From NCBI GenBank assembly GCA_020086605.1, contig JACBWW010000004.1:35437637-35501636 (forward strand): 64,000 bases of DNA. Reading direction: 5' to 3'. Positions 1-9,465 of the stretch are shown here, in pieces. A program made the translations under genes and the position numbers. Numbering within the stretch: position 1 is the stretch's first letter; every line of letters starts with the position of its first letter. The notes under the pieces were generated by a model, which was given only the letters and a program-made list of their open reading frames with translations, was not told the origin of the DNA and made no database searches. Source of the DNA: Lanius collurio (taxonomy: Eukaryota; Chordata; Aves; Passeriformes; Laniidae).

Positions 1-739
1 AACTTCAGGGTAAGGTCATGGCATATCTCTTAATTTAAATTCTCTGGCAAAACAAGGAAGGTAATCAACTCGGGTTCAAAACAAGCTCACTTTGCAAAAG
101 CAGCCAGTGTGGAACAGAAGTTCAAATGAGTATCAGTCATCAGATCTCCAGCTGTAGTTTGCTTTTTGTTCCCCATTTCTAACCTCTAGGGAGAGGATTC
201 CTTCTGAGAGGAAAAGCGTGTGGTGTCATTTTACCCCTTCCAGTAATTGCAGATAGATGGACTTTGAGGCACTTGCACTTGCCTTGGAAAGACCATAAGC
301 TGTCAGCACCTTCAGACTCCTCAGAAATATTAGAGATCCTAATAAAGCTGCCCTAGTTTGCAGTTTCTGTCTGTGTGCTGAAATGTGTGAGAATACTCAA
401 CTGGCAATAAGTGCAACAATGGGTTTGTAAATATGATTGATGAATGAACCAAGAGAAAAAATAATAATTAAAAAACCAATAAAAATCATGTGAGTAATAC
501 AAATGCACACTGAATGGCAGGCTAATTTAGAGTAATAGCTTAGTTGTAGCTATTGTAGACAAAGGCTGCAAGGGGAGGCTCAAAGGGAGGCATAAAGCTT
601 TTATTTATAAAGAAAATTAAATATGTAAGTACAATATAAATAACAGCTATTATGTCTTCTTGTAAACACAGGCATGCTAATTTATTGAGAGGGAGTTGCC
701 TTGTCTTAATGTGTGCCAGTTGCCTTTATATGTCAAATA
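1..739. other. Unique AT-rich sequence, no gene seen
   Basis: No supported gene or repeat is visible. The stretch is AT-rich, especially around 450-490 and 595-650, with scattered AATAAA-like words of the kind expected by chance at this composition. No reading frame of note crosses it. It ends where the LTR begins. Confidence 0.6.
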
Positions 740-1756
740 TGTCAGGTTTGTGTGGCAAGGTTTGGGTAGTGGGGAGGCTGCAGGGGTGTCTTCTGTGAGA
801 GGCTTCCCCAATGTCCAACAGAGCCAACTTCAGCCAGATCCAAGACAGACTCACTACTGGCCAACATCAGCAACTGTGGAAGCACCATTGTGGTAACACA
901 TTTAAAAAGGAAAGAAAAACTGCAACAGCAATTGCAGCCAGAGACAGGAATGAGAGTATATGAGAGAAACAGCTCCCCAGACACCATGGACAGTTGAAGA
1001 AGGAGGGGAGGAGGTGTTCCAGGCGCCAGAGCAGAGATTCCCTGGCAGTCTATGGAGAATACCATGGTGAGGCAGGGTGTGCCCCTTCAACCCATGGTGG
1101 TCCATGGTGTAGACGATATCTCCTTCTACCCTCTGAAGGACCCCAGCCCAGAGCAGGTGGATGCTCAGATCAGGCTGTGACTCTCTGGGAAGCCCACGCT
1201 GGAAGCAGGCTCCTGGCAAGGCCTGTGGACCCGTGCAGAGAAGAGCCCACCTGGGAGCAGGTTTGTTGGCAGGACTTGTGACCCTGCAGGGGACCTGCAC
1301 AAGAGCAGTTTGTGAAGAACTTGAGCCAGTGGGAGGGACCCTAGGCAGAAGCTGGGGGAGAGTATGAGGAGTCCACCTCCTAAGGAGGAAGGAGCAGAAG
1401 AGAAAATGTGTGATGAACTGACCACAACCCCCATTCCCTGTCCCCCTGTACTTCTGGAGGGGAGGAATTAAAAAACTCAGGAGTAAAATTCAGCCCAGGA
1501 AGAAGGGAGGGGTGGGGAAAGTGTTTTAATATTTAGTTTTTAATTTCCCATTATGCTTCTCTGATTTGATTTGTAATAAGCTAATTTTCCCGAGTTGGAT
1601 CAGTTTTGCCCTTGACAGTAGTTGGTAAGGCATCTTTCCTTGTCTTATTTCAACCCATTTAGTAGTTGCATTTTCTCTCCACTGTCTGGTTGAGGAGGGG
1701 AGTGATAGAGCTGCTCTGGTGGATACCTGGTGTCCAGCCACAGTCAACCCATCACA
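740..1756 (+). mobile_element. Solo LTR of an avian endogenous retrovirus (probably ERVL-type)
   Basis: I recognise this as a bird-wide dispersed LTR. The diagnostic stretch runs from a TGT start through a GTGTGGCAAGG motif near 750, a CAGCAATTGCAGCCAGAGA motif near 926, repeated 'ctggagcagg'-like units between about 1140 and 1300, a GGAGGAAGGAGCAGAAGAGA block near 1384, and a terminal GTCAACCCATCACA ending in CA at 1756. LTR functional parts can be placed in plus orientation: a TATA-like CATTTAAAAAGG at 898-909, and a decayed polyadenylation signal AATAAG at 1575-1580 followed by a T-rich, TTTTGCCC-containing R/U5 region. No gag, pol or env sequence flanks it, so it is a solo LTR. The immediate 5-bp flanks (aaata and tcagg) do not match as a target-site duplication, which fits an old insertion. 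All open frames here (for example 742-1065 minus and 994-1281 plus) are by-products of the repeat. The family name is from memory; that it is an LTR is more certain than that it is ERVL. Confidence 0.75.
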
Positions 1757-2027
1757 TCAGGAGGTAAAATCTCCATGAAGAAGATTTTCTATCTCTTCTA
1801 TCTAGAAGCAAATTACGGAAGGAAGACAAATTTGTACGCCCTCTGCAAACATGTTACCTTTGGGGCTTGAAAATGCTTCCCTTCTTCAACAAACTGCCTC
1901 CTCACTTATTAAGAAGATATAGGATTAAATTTTTTTAATGAGTATATTCAGCCCCCACTCTACCACTCACAGCAATTCTCCTCTGTGTGCAGGCTCTCAG
2001 AATAAAGCTTCACAAATGGCAACAGTT

Positions 2028-2081
2028 CAGAATGACTGTCTGATTAGGTGTTGACAGAATGACTGTCCAGTTAGGTGTTGA
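2028..2081 (+). repeat. 27-bp direct tandem duplication (two copies)
   Basis: Two head-to-tail copies of a 27-bp unit beginning CAGAATGACTGTC, at 2028-2054 and 2055-2081. They differ only at the position of a short 'tgat/cagt' segment in the middle. This is a local duplication with no coding meaning visible. Confidence 0.85.
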
Positions 2082-3035
2082 CTTTCCAGTATTATATTGT
2101 CAAATCTGTCCCTCCATGAAATGCTGGATATTCTCCTTCAGAGGCAGAAAGGTTATTCTACTGACACTGAACTTTTAGCCAATGGTACAAAAAATAATGC
2201 TTGCAAAAGTGGATAAAACTGAATCAAGTTTGTCAAAAACCACACTTAAATGGTCTTCAGAGCACAAAGTGCTGGGAGTTGGCAGGTACATTTATCAGCT
2301 GCAAAATCTGGTCCCTGCACCGGAAGAGTCTGGATGTATTTTGTGGAATGATTTTACCTAAAAACACCCAGTGGCTCAAGCACAACACTGCAAAGAGGGT
2401 GGAAGTCAGGACATGTGCTGGAGGTGGGGTGGTGGGGGGTACCTGGCTGTCTTCAACAGGGTGCCTAAGGAAAAGTGGAAAAGCATTTGGGTTCTTCTGC
2501 AAGCTGTAGCACACAGCAGCCTTGACATTACTGAGTATTCTCTCCTTTAAAATTGTCAACATCCTACATAATCACATCAATACAACAGGCTGGCATCTGC
2601 TTCTCAGTCTCTGAGAAACTGGTTGCTTGGGGCCGAACTTCATCTTCCTCCAGGAAAGGTCACTCGGTTGCCAGCAGAAAGGAAAATCCTACTATTATGC
2701 AGGCAACATTTCTCCTGCGAGCAGAAAAGATTCCAGTTTGCAGAACCATAGTGCTGATGCTCTCCCTCAGTGTGTCATTAGCTGTTAAACATCTTCTAGC
2801 ATTAAAAACTCTGGTAATTACTGTGGTAATAAGCCACACCAAAATCAAGGGCACTTCTCTTCCACACTGATAGGTTGTTGGATAGTGAAGCAGAATACAA
2901 ACTTTTCCCTTTGAAAATCTGAAAATGGCCCACAAAAGAAAAGGAAATTACATGAGTGAGAAGGAAACTCGGCCAGAAGCCCATGGTTACAAATTACTGT
3001 AGCAGGGTGGGACAGGCTCTGAATGAGGTGCGGGG

Positions 3036-3054
3036 GAAGAGCTCTTCGAAGAGC
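3036..3054. repeat. Overlapping perfect palindromes
   Basis: GAAGAGCTCTTCGAAGAGC contains two overlapping perfect palindromes: GAAGAGCTCTTC (3036-3047) and GCTCTTCGAAGAGC (3041-3054). It can also be read as a 7-bp direct repeat GAAGAGC around TCTTC. Function unknown. Confidence 0.8.
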
Positions 3055-3984
3055 ATGTAACTGTGCAGAGCTGCAGCTTGTGTTTTTATTTCTGGTGTAC
3101 AATAGAAGCGGTGATGACCTTCACCCAGCAGTGCTGGGTGTTTTTCCTCATGATGCTATGTCTTCCACTGTTATTGGTAGAAGAATAGGAATCCTTTAGC
3201 AATACAGTGCTCTCCTTGAAGTTATGGGTTTCACTGGATTAAGCCTAATGAACTGCTCTCCATGGAGACAGATGAAAATTACTGAGTTCAAATGGTAAGC
3301 AAGAAATGTCTACCCTTTACTCTTTTCTCCAGGCCTGGTGGTTGTGCTACTGCCTCAAGGGCTGAGCCTGCCCACCCTCTCTGGTGCTAAGGAGAGCAGG
3401 AAAAGGCACTGTTAGGGACAATGGGGAGGGAGGGATGATCCTGCCTGGGGTTTAGAATTGTGTATGGAGCCCTTCCTGGGAATGCTGTAGAGCTGTGCAG
3501 GGAATTGAGGGTATGACCTGATGGTAGAGATGCCGTGAGCAGCAGGTGGGTAGAGCCACTCCAGCAGTCACAGTCCCTCAGACTGCTCCCTCTGAACTGG
3601 ATGCCTAACCCAGCAATTGCCAACATCAGCACAAAGAGGTGGTGGTAGGACCGTGCTGTTTGGGGAGAGGAGGAAAGACAGACCTTCCCCTTGGCAGCAA
3701 CAAGCCAGGGAATCAGCCTTGGCATCTGCACCTCCGAGGGAGAGCTGTCTTTAGGATTTCCTGCTCTGTGGTGAGTGGGTGCTTCCATGGCTGCCCAGCC
3801 CTGACTGTGCTGACAAGGCTGTTCATAGGCCATGAGCTGGGGTAGAAGGCTGAATTGGGTTAAAAATAATCCACCAAAAAAGATGAAAGCTGCTTGGTTA
3901 TCGTAGTACTGGTCCATGCATGTGGATTGCATTTTACCCAGATTGGTGCCCATGCCTCAGGCTGCAGGGATGGCAGCAGGAATA

Positions 3985-4075
3985 AGCAGTCAGACTGTAG
4001 CCAGAAACACAGAAATTTAATCCCTTGCCCAAGACCAGTTCTGAAATCTTTTGGACTAGAGGAGGGACATACAAA
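3985..4075 (-). mobile_element. MIR-like SINE relic
   Basis: In plus-strand reading the block CACAGA-(10 nt)-CTTGCCCAAG at about 4006-4031 matches the conserved core of the reverse complement of MIR (cacagagaggttaagtgacttgcccaagg). The following GGAGGGACATACAAAACC resembles the 'gccgggatttgaaccc' part. The upstream 'acagatgaggaaactg' part is not clear. Old and diverged; recognised by eye only. Confidence 0.45.
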
Positions 4076-4359
4076 ACCTTTTTCAAACACTAGGGTCTGA
4101 GAATTTGTGCTGGTATGTTTTTAATGAATAACCAGAACTGCTTTTCCATATGAAATGGTCTCTCTGTAGTTGGCCCAAAGACTGGAAAGCGAGGAATGTC
4201 TCTGCTCACAAGCACTTCAAAACTCAGTGGTTTGTTTCTAGGCATCCGTCACATGTTTTGGCAGTCCATAGGAATGTGCACTTCTGTATATCACAAGCAG
4301 CTACCCTGGCTTGAGCCAAATAACTTGTGCTTAACCATAAAGCTGTCTTTAAGAAAGAC

Positions 4360-4440
4360 ACTGAGTTCTAATCTTCAGAAATCAAGAAATAAAGAATTTC
4401 TTTCCCATTGTCCTCACTTTCCTCATTATAAACATGGGCT
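4360..4440 (+). mobile_element. MIR-like SINE relic
   Basis: CCTCACTTTCCTCATTATAA followed by ACATGGG (4412-4438) matches the MIR core 'cctcagtttcctcatctgtaaaatggg' at roughly 21 of 27 positions by eye. Upstream similarity is weak, so the left boundary is approximate. Confidence 0.4.
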
Positions 4441-4670
4441 TGGATTCCCTGTATGAATTTGGCAGCATCCACCTTCTAGAAACTTGTTCTTTTTTATGCT
4501 TTTCTTTATGCGTAGGTACATTCTTGATATCTTCTCCCTAGGAAAATATTGTCTATGCTGTCATCTAGTCAATTCAAAATATTTCTTTCTGAGTAAGTTA
4601 ACAAATTCATGTCTGAATTTCTCAACAAAAGATAATTTTACCAGTCCTATATTGTTTTCCTGTTTTTCCT

Positions 4671-5110
4671 GTGAACCTCGCTCAATTTTTCAACATCCCT
4701 TTTAAAACACAGTTGTCTGAACTGTCCCTGGCAATATAGGATCCATTTAACCCAAAATACACATATGTATTAGTATACAAATATCTTTACAGCTGTGCTT
4801 TCAGGATCACCACAGTATATAGTTGTGTCAGGACACTACAAGTTCCCCATGAAATGGTCTTTTTACCCTTTCCAGTGCTGCTGTTACCCAGAGGGTGTTC
4901 CATCTCTCCCTGGGAATGGTGTGTGCCCACAGTCCCATGCATGGCACTGCCTGCAAAATCCCCTTCTGGGAATGGGCCCATGTTTCTGACATCAGCCATT
5001 CTCAGATCAGATAGCATAACAACTTCTCTTCCCTCGTATGCTAATCTTGATGTCACCTGTGAATTTTATCATCAGTAATTTTATATTTAATTTTCTGGTA
5101 TAATACTGAG
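4671..5110 (-). mobile_element. Ancient CR1-family LINE fragment (ORF2 reverse transcriptase region)
   Basis: Two landmarks of CR1 ORF2, in the correct order for the minus strand, survive. At 5046-5069 the minus strand reads IKFTGDIK, aligned with the conserved FADDTK block that carries the RT catalytic aspartates; here FADD has decayed to FTGD. At about 4676-4712, CCTCGCTCAATTTTTCAACA followed by TCCCTTTTAAAA matches the reverse complement of the 'leucine-glutamate-arginine-valine-glutamine' region seen as 'tttctccacatcctttttaaa' in turtle and crocodile-type CR1. The spacing, about 360 bp, is somewhat shorter than expected and suggests deletion. The middle is too diverged to align by eye. 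This is a dead copy much older than the other CR1s in the window. The call is moderate because it rests on two short blocks. Confidence 0.5.
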
Positions 5111-7384
5111 TAGGTTAGATGTAAATACTTCTTAGAAAGTCCGTTCGTTACCAGTTTATCTATTGCAGTAGCTGGAGGCAGAATTCCTGAGCAGGAGACA
5201 TAATTTGAAAGAGGTTGTCACTTCAGCCCAAGTCTTGCAGTTGACTCTGACTCTGCACGTTGAGACTCTACCCACTCTTCTTACCAGGGAGTTGCAGCTA
5301 CTCCCTGCTGCTCTTGGGAAGGCTGGGGTAGGTCTCATGATGTTTCTGCATTATGAGAGGATGGCCCTTGTCAGACAGCTCTTCCAGTTCAACTTTAATA
5401 CAGCCATATGGAATGCCTCCTGCACACATCATTTATTACTATTTCGTTTTACTGGGAAGGCAGGAGTGTTGCTCTTCCAGAAACACTAACACAGTATGTT
5501 GCAGACAATCTGTGCAACAGTTCCCCACTAGCTGATGTTGTCCTTAGCAGGCTATTTTGTAAAATAAGTCAGCACAAATGCTCGACCAGAGCAGACAGCT
5601 CCAAAGGAAATAATTTCTGCAGATTTTCACAGGAGGAGCCTCTGCCATTCAGTGTTGCACTGGCATATTATGTTACAGGCACTACATCATGAGAACATGA
5701 TCTATAAATCTCAGGATTCTCTCTTCCAAATTAGAGACATGTAGATCAAATTTAACTCTGAATTAAAATTTTAATTAAAGTAACTAAATTAATCTACATC
5801 AAATAAATACTTCTTTGTGGTTTTGAAGTCCTACAGGAAAAAAAATATTTTTATACCAAATAAATTGTTGCTTGTTCTGTTGCAGTTCAAACCATTTCAT
5901 GTTCTAATGCATCAGCATCTGAAAATTATTGTGACTGAGAGCTAATAATAAACAAAAAGTAAAATGGTTGTCCAGACCTTCTGGTCTGTAAGGAGAAGAA
6001 AACTGGATGTAATTGTAGACCTTTGATATTTTTTTTAACCTAATCTCAGCTGTTGATAATAGCATAACTGAAGATAATCAAATTGCTTTGTAAAAAGACC
6101 CTTCAATTAAAAGGCAACATACTGCACTTAACCATAGTATTGAAGAATGTAAGGGGAAAAAAAACTTGAATTTTGCATCAAAAGCAGAATCTGAAGAGAA
6201 ACAGTGTTTGGGAACAACAGTGTTGCCTACTCTTATGACACTTGGTATTTTCTTTAAAGTTTCTGATTACATGGGTTTCTCGGCTTTCATTTTAAAAATA
6301 GTGCTTTCTTGTCCTCTGGCTAAGAGGCTGCAGAAAGCCTGAGCTTCTGGACAAAATATTTAAAGATACCTAAGCTAGAAGTAAATAAACGGCAGCCACC
6401 TTTTTATTATTACTTTAAATATCATGATTGTAAAGCTAATTCTGGCTGCTCAGTGGCTGGCTAACTGTTGTTTTATTATTGTTCCTGAACTCTGCAGTCT
6501 GCCAGGTCTCCTGCCTGATCCCTGTGTGTTAAGTCAAGAACCCCTTTTTTGTGTGTGTTCTGCATTTGATTAGCACTTGAGTAATCTTACAGTATCTACG
6601 TCTTCCATTAATGCAAGTAATAAAAGGACTAATACAAGTGACAACAATAACCACGATGCAGGGTAGTTTCAAAGCAAACACATTACGGTGTTAAAAGCAT
6701 GATCACCAAAAGTGTTCAAGGTGAAGAAATACATCAAAAAAGGTCCATTGAGCTGAAAACATGGGTATGACTTGCATGATAAGAGATTTCAAAAAAACAA
6801 AAAAAAAAACCCTTTTTTTTTTTTTTTTAATTTAATGAAGAAAGATAGTTTTCTCATTTTCTCTGCTGTTTTCTTTTTATGACGAAATCTTCGTCTTTCA
6901 GGTGGAGGTAAAGAGTATCATGTGTTTGCCCAGTGAAAGCTTTAGCTTCCCCCAAAGGCTGATTGCTACTTTCCTTAAGCTTAGATTAACTTAAAAGGCC
7001 ATTTAGTTAATACAAAGTGTCAAAAGTGTTTCTAAGAAAAAGTTCAATAAAAATACACACAAACTAAAAAGGAAATCAGTAAAAGCTCTGGATTTTGCTT
7101 TTGTACTGTCTGAAGATTGAAATAGATCCAACACTTTAAAAAATTCACCGAAATGGATTGTCCTATTTTGATCAGTAGTAAGAACATCTGAGCAAAGAAA
7201 TGCTTTAAAACGTGGGGTAGATTTTCCTTCTAAGAATGTTTTTATTTTAAATTTCCGGTAAGTTTCCTCCAGACTTGTTGAAATATCATTCGTGTCATGT
7301 TCCAGAAGGAGGAAGAAGTAAGTTGGAGGGTGTTTTTCCTCAACTTCCTTTGTGAACGAGTAAGTACATTGTGTATAGTCCCTT
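5111..7384. other. AT-rich unique sequence, no gene supported
   Basis: Dense in stops on both strands. It holds a perfect 16-bp all-AT palindrome AATTAAAATTTTAATT at 5761-5776, an A-run/T-run foldback at 6791-6828, and at 5287-5305 a short inverted repeat GGGAGT...ACTCCC. The 7230-7384 end runs into the CpG island and carries three consensus GTAAGT words. On the minus strand an open frame of about 135 codons begins at an ATG at 7410 and runs to 7003. Its protein is Phe-, Lys- and Thr-rich with a hydrophobic C-terminus and is not one I recognise. Its start context is weak and I do not call it as a gene. Confidence 0.5.
6791..6828. repeat. Poly-A / poly-T foldback
   Basis: An almost pure A-run of about 19 nt (6791-6809, one C) is followed after CCC by a 16-nt T-run (6813-6828). 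The two arms are complementary and could form a hairpin. It may also be the fused tails of two lost retroposed sequences, but no body is visible on either side. Confidence 0.7.
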
Positions 7385-7692
7385 CGGCTGGATGGTTTAT
7401 ACGGGCACATCGGCACCTTCGCCTGTCGGCGCGGGTCTTCCAGACTTTAAAGGAGAGCTGAGAGAATGCCCAAGCGCCCGGCAAACCCTCGCAGGTTTGA
7501 AGTCTCCATTGCCTTCAAATCGGTTTGCTGTCCGGTGAGAAGGAGCCGGGACACTCTCGCCGTGGGCCAGCTCGTCCCTAGCCGGACCCGCTCGGATGTT
7601 CCCCGGATGACCCCGCTTTCCCTGGGGTCGGATGGATGCTCGGCCGCCCGGCTGCGCTCCTCGCCCTCTGCCGGGCGGCCTGGCCGCCTCCG
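7385..7692. promoter_or_regulatory. CpG island, candidate promoter
   Basis: I counted about 31 CpG dinucleotides in 308 bp, close to what the local C and G content would predict without depletion. The rest of the window is strongly CpG-poor. The block is GC-rich and non-repetitive. It contains a 12-of-14 match to the reverse-complement CTCF core (TCGCCCTCTGCCGG, 7661-7674). On the plus strand a good 5' splice site CCG|GTGAGA lies at 7535, and three GTAAGT words precede the island at 7258 (CCG|GTAAGT), 7318 and 7360. In vertebrates a short isolated island like this usually marks a promoter, often of a noncoding or alternative first exon. Direction is unproven: the splice-donor cluster favours plus-strand transcription, while a minus-strand open frame starts at its left edge. 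No TATA box or coding exon can be assigned. The short plus-strand frame at 7466-7774 runs into the adjacent CR1 and is not convincing as protein. Confidence 0.65.
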
Positions 7693-7710
7693 GGGCTGGG
7701 AAACAAACAC

Positions 7711-7888
7711 TGGAACAGGTTGCTCAGGCAGGCTGTGGATGCCCCATCCCTGGAAGTGTTCAAGGGCAGGTTGAGTGCGACTCTAAGCAACCTGGTCTAG
7801 GGGAAGGTATCCCTGCCCACGGCAGTGGGATTGGGACTAGATGATCTTTAAGGTCTTTTCCCACCCCTGCCGTTCTATGATTCTGTGA
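7711..7888 (+). mobile_element. CR1 LINE, 5'-truncated 3' end
   Basis: Starts TGGAACAGGTTGCTCAGGCA, equivalent to the last codons of CR1 ORF2 (around the conserved HWNRLP region). It continues through the 3' UTR landmarks AACCTGGTCTAG, CCACGGCAGTGGGATTGG and GACTAGATGATCTTTAAGGT, and ends with the family tail TTCTATGATTCTGTGA. Only about 180 bp remains, the usual outcome of CR1's incomplete reverse transcription. Close agreement with the avian consensus suggests it is relatively young. It lies about 20 bp beyond the right edge of the CpG island. Confidence 0.92.
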
Positions 7889-8740
7889 AAATTAGCCATT
7901 CATTTATACACGACCTAGATTAAAACCAATTTTGTTTTGGGCTGCTACAGAAATTTAAATGCCAATTCCCTCTAGGCCACTCAGTTGCCATCACTACCAA
8001 TAAACAAAGCATAAAGGAGGTAATGAAGTGTTAGAAGATGAGTCCACTCACTTTATGCTCCATTAGGAACACATTAAGTGTTTGCCAAATAATTAAACCC
8101 CCCCCAATATTTTAAACAAAACTGATTTTCTTCAGGTTTCCTGAAACTGATCTTTCTTCAGCTTTCATGGAGACTCTGCGGGAGGAACAGAAGCTTAAGA
8201 GTGTGAATCTTACAAGGCTTTCCATGGAGATCCTTCTTCATGTGAAGCACAGCAAGTAAATTGTAGTATTCTCCCCACAAAGGACAGCATTGTTTCTTTT
8301 GCTTTTGATGAATCAGTAAGTGCAAATTGATTTCTGAATAAAACTGTGTCTCTAAACATGGAATTTTACATATTTTTCATACTGAAGCTCATTTTTAAAG
8401 AGGATAGCTCCCTGAGGATCCAAACCAAGCCAGAGCAAGATGGAATTGTTGGAAAGGTATTTTCAGATTGGAACAGCCTATATCAGATAGGGAACAATGT
8501 AGAGCAAAGGAGTGGGGAAAGAAAAGTGCTGACAGGAAGCTGTGGGGTGTGGAAATACAAGTATCACATCTCACAGTAATGGTGAATGCCGTGAAACCCC
8601 TGTCCACCCAGCACTGCCAATCTCTCAAACAACATCAAAGTCTTCTGGTTGGCAGTCTCAGAGCTCCAACTGCCCACATAGAACCTTTTCTACATAAACG
8701 AAGCAATCCAAAATAAATTATCTTTTTAAGTTCAGAGGAT
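7889..8740. other. Unique sequence between two CR1 copies
   Basis: No gene or RNA is recognised. A C8 run sits near 8098. Short open frames at 8346-8579 and 8468-8716 overlap each other and a minus-strand frame, with no recognisable domain. Confidence 0.6.
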
Positions 8741-9465
8741 CATAGAATCATACAAAGATCATCTGGTAAAAGCATGACCTAGACAAGATGGTCCATCTAG
8801 ATGTCTAGATTTCCTGTCTCCCCAAAATTTTAAATTGTTCAATATTAAGGAGTCCAACACTTCCCTGGGAAGATTATTCCAGTGGCTGGTTGTTCTCATT
8901 GTTAAAAATTTGTCCTCTTGTGTCCAGTCAGAACTTCTCCAGGAGTAACTTGTACCCTTACCCCTAATAATTGCCTCTTAAAAAGGCAGTCTCCATCCTT
9001 TTTGTACCCACCCTTTAAATATTGGAACATGGTGATAAACTTCCCTCTAAGCCTTATATTCTCAAGGCTGAACAAACCCAATTCTCTCAGCCTTTCCTCA
9101 CATGGCAGGCTTCCCAGTCCTTTGATCTTCTTCATGGTCCTTCTCTGGACCCTCTCCAGCCTGTCCACATCTTTTTTGCATAGTGGGGACCAAAACTGAA
9201 CACAGTATTCCAGGTGTGGCCTGGCAACCACTGAGTAGAGTGGGATGATTACTTTATCTCTGCTTGTGATGCCCTTGCTGATGCAGCCCATCATCCCATT
9301 GGTTTCTATGTCACACCATCACACTGCTCACCTATACTGAGCTTGTTGTCCACCAGGATGCCAGGTCCCTTTCCACAGACCCCAGGTAGATCTCAGTCTG
9401 TGCTGCATTCCAGGATTGTTTTCCCAGGTGCAAGACCTTACACTTGTCTTTGCTCAATTTGATTT
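8741..9465 (-). mobile_element. CR1 LINE, truncated, ORF2 C-terminal region plus 3' UTR
   Basis: On the minus strand a 130-codon open stretch (9294-8902) encodes the C-terminal part of CR1 ORF2. Clear blocks are RPHLEYCVQFWSP, RLERVQRR, EERLRELGLFSLE and a YLKGG motif, in the canonical order. Further 5' (9295-9465) the DNA still matches ORF2, around a KCKVLHLG-like block, but in a shifted frame with a stop, so the copy is dead. The 3' end is the reverse complement of the ATGATTCTATGAT tail at 8741-8756. At about 725 bp it is the longest CR1 in the window. It has no endonuclease, ORF1 or RT catalytic domain, so it cannot be autonomous. The 5' boundary is approximate because similarity fades near 9465-9480. 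Confidence 0.9.

Larger units (their letters stand above)
1757..3984. other. Unique sequence, no gene supported
   Basis: No exon, RNA gene or recognised repeat beyond the small items listed separately at 2028-2081 and 3036-3054. The longest open frame is about 188 codons on the minus strand (3387-3953). Its protein has no domain I recognise, is rich in Ser, Pro and Leu as expected from antisense translation of moderately GC-rich DNA, and overlaps a shorter frame on the other strand. I treat it as noise. Confidence 0.55.

Noticed and set aside
2417..2441. G-rich stretch as G-quadruplex
   Set aside because: Only two runs of three or more G's; at best a weak two-layer structure.
3387..3953. 188-codon minus-strand open frame
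   Set aside because: No recognisable domain, low-information composition, overlapped by a frame on the other strand, no splice or promoter context.
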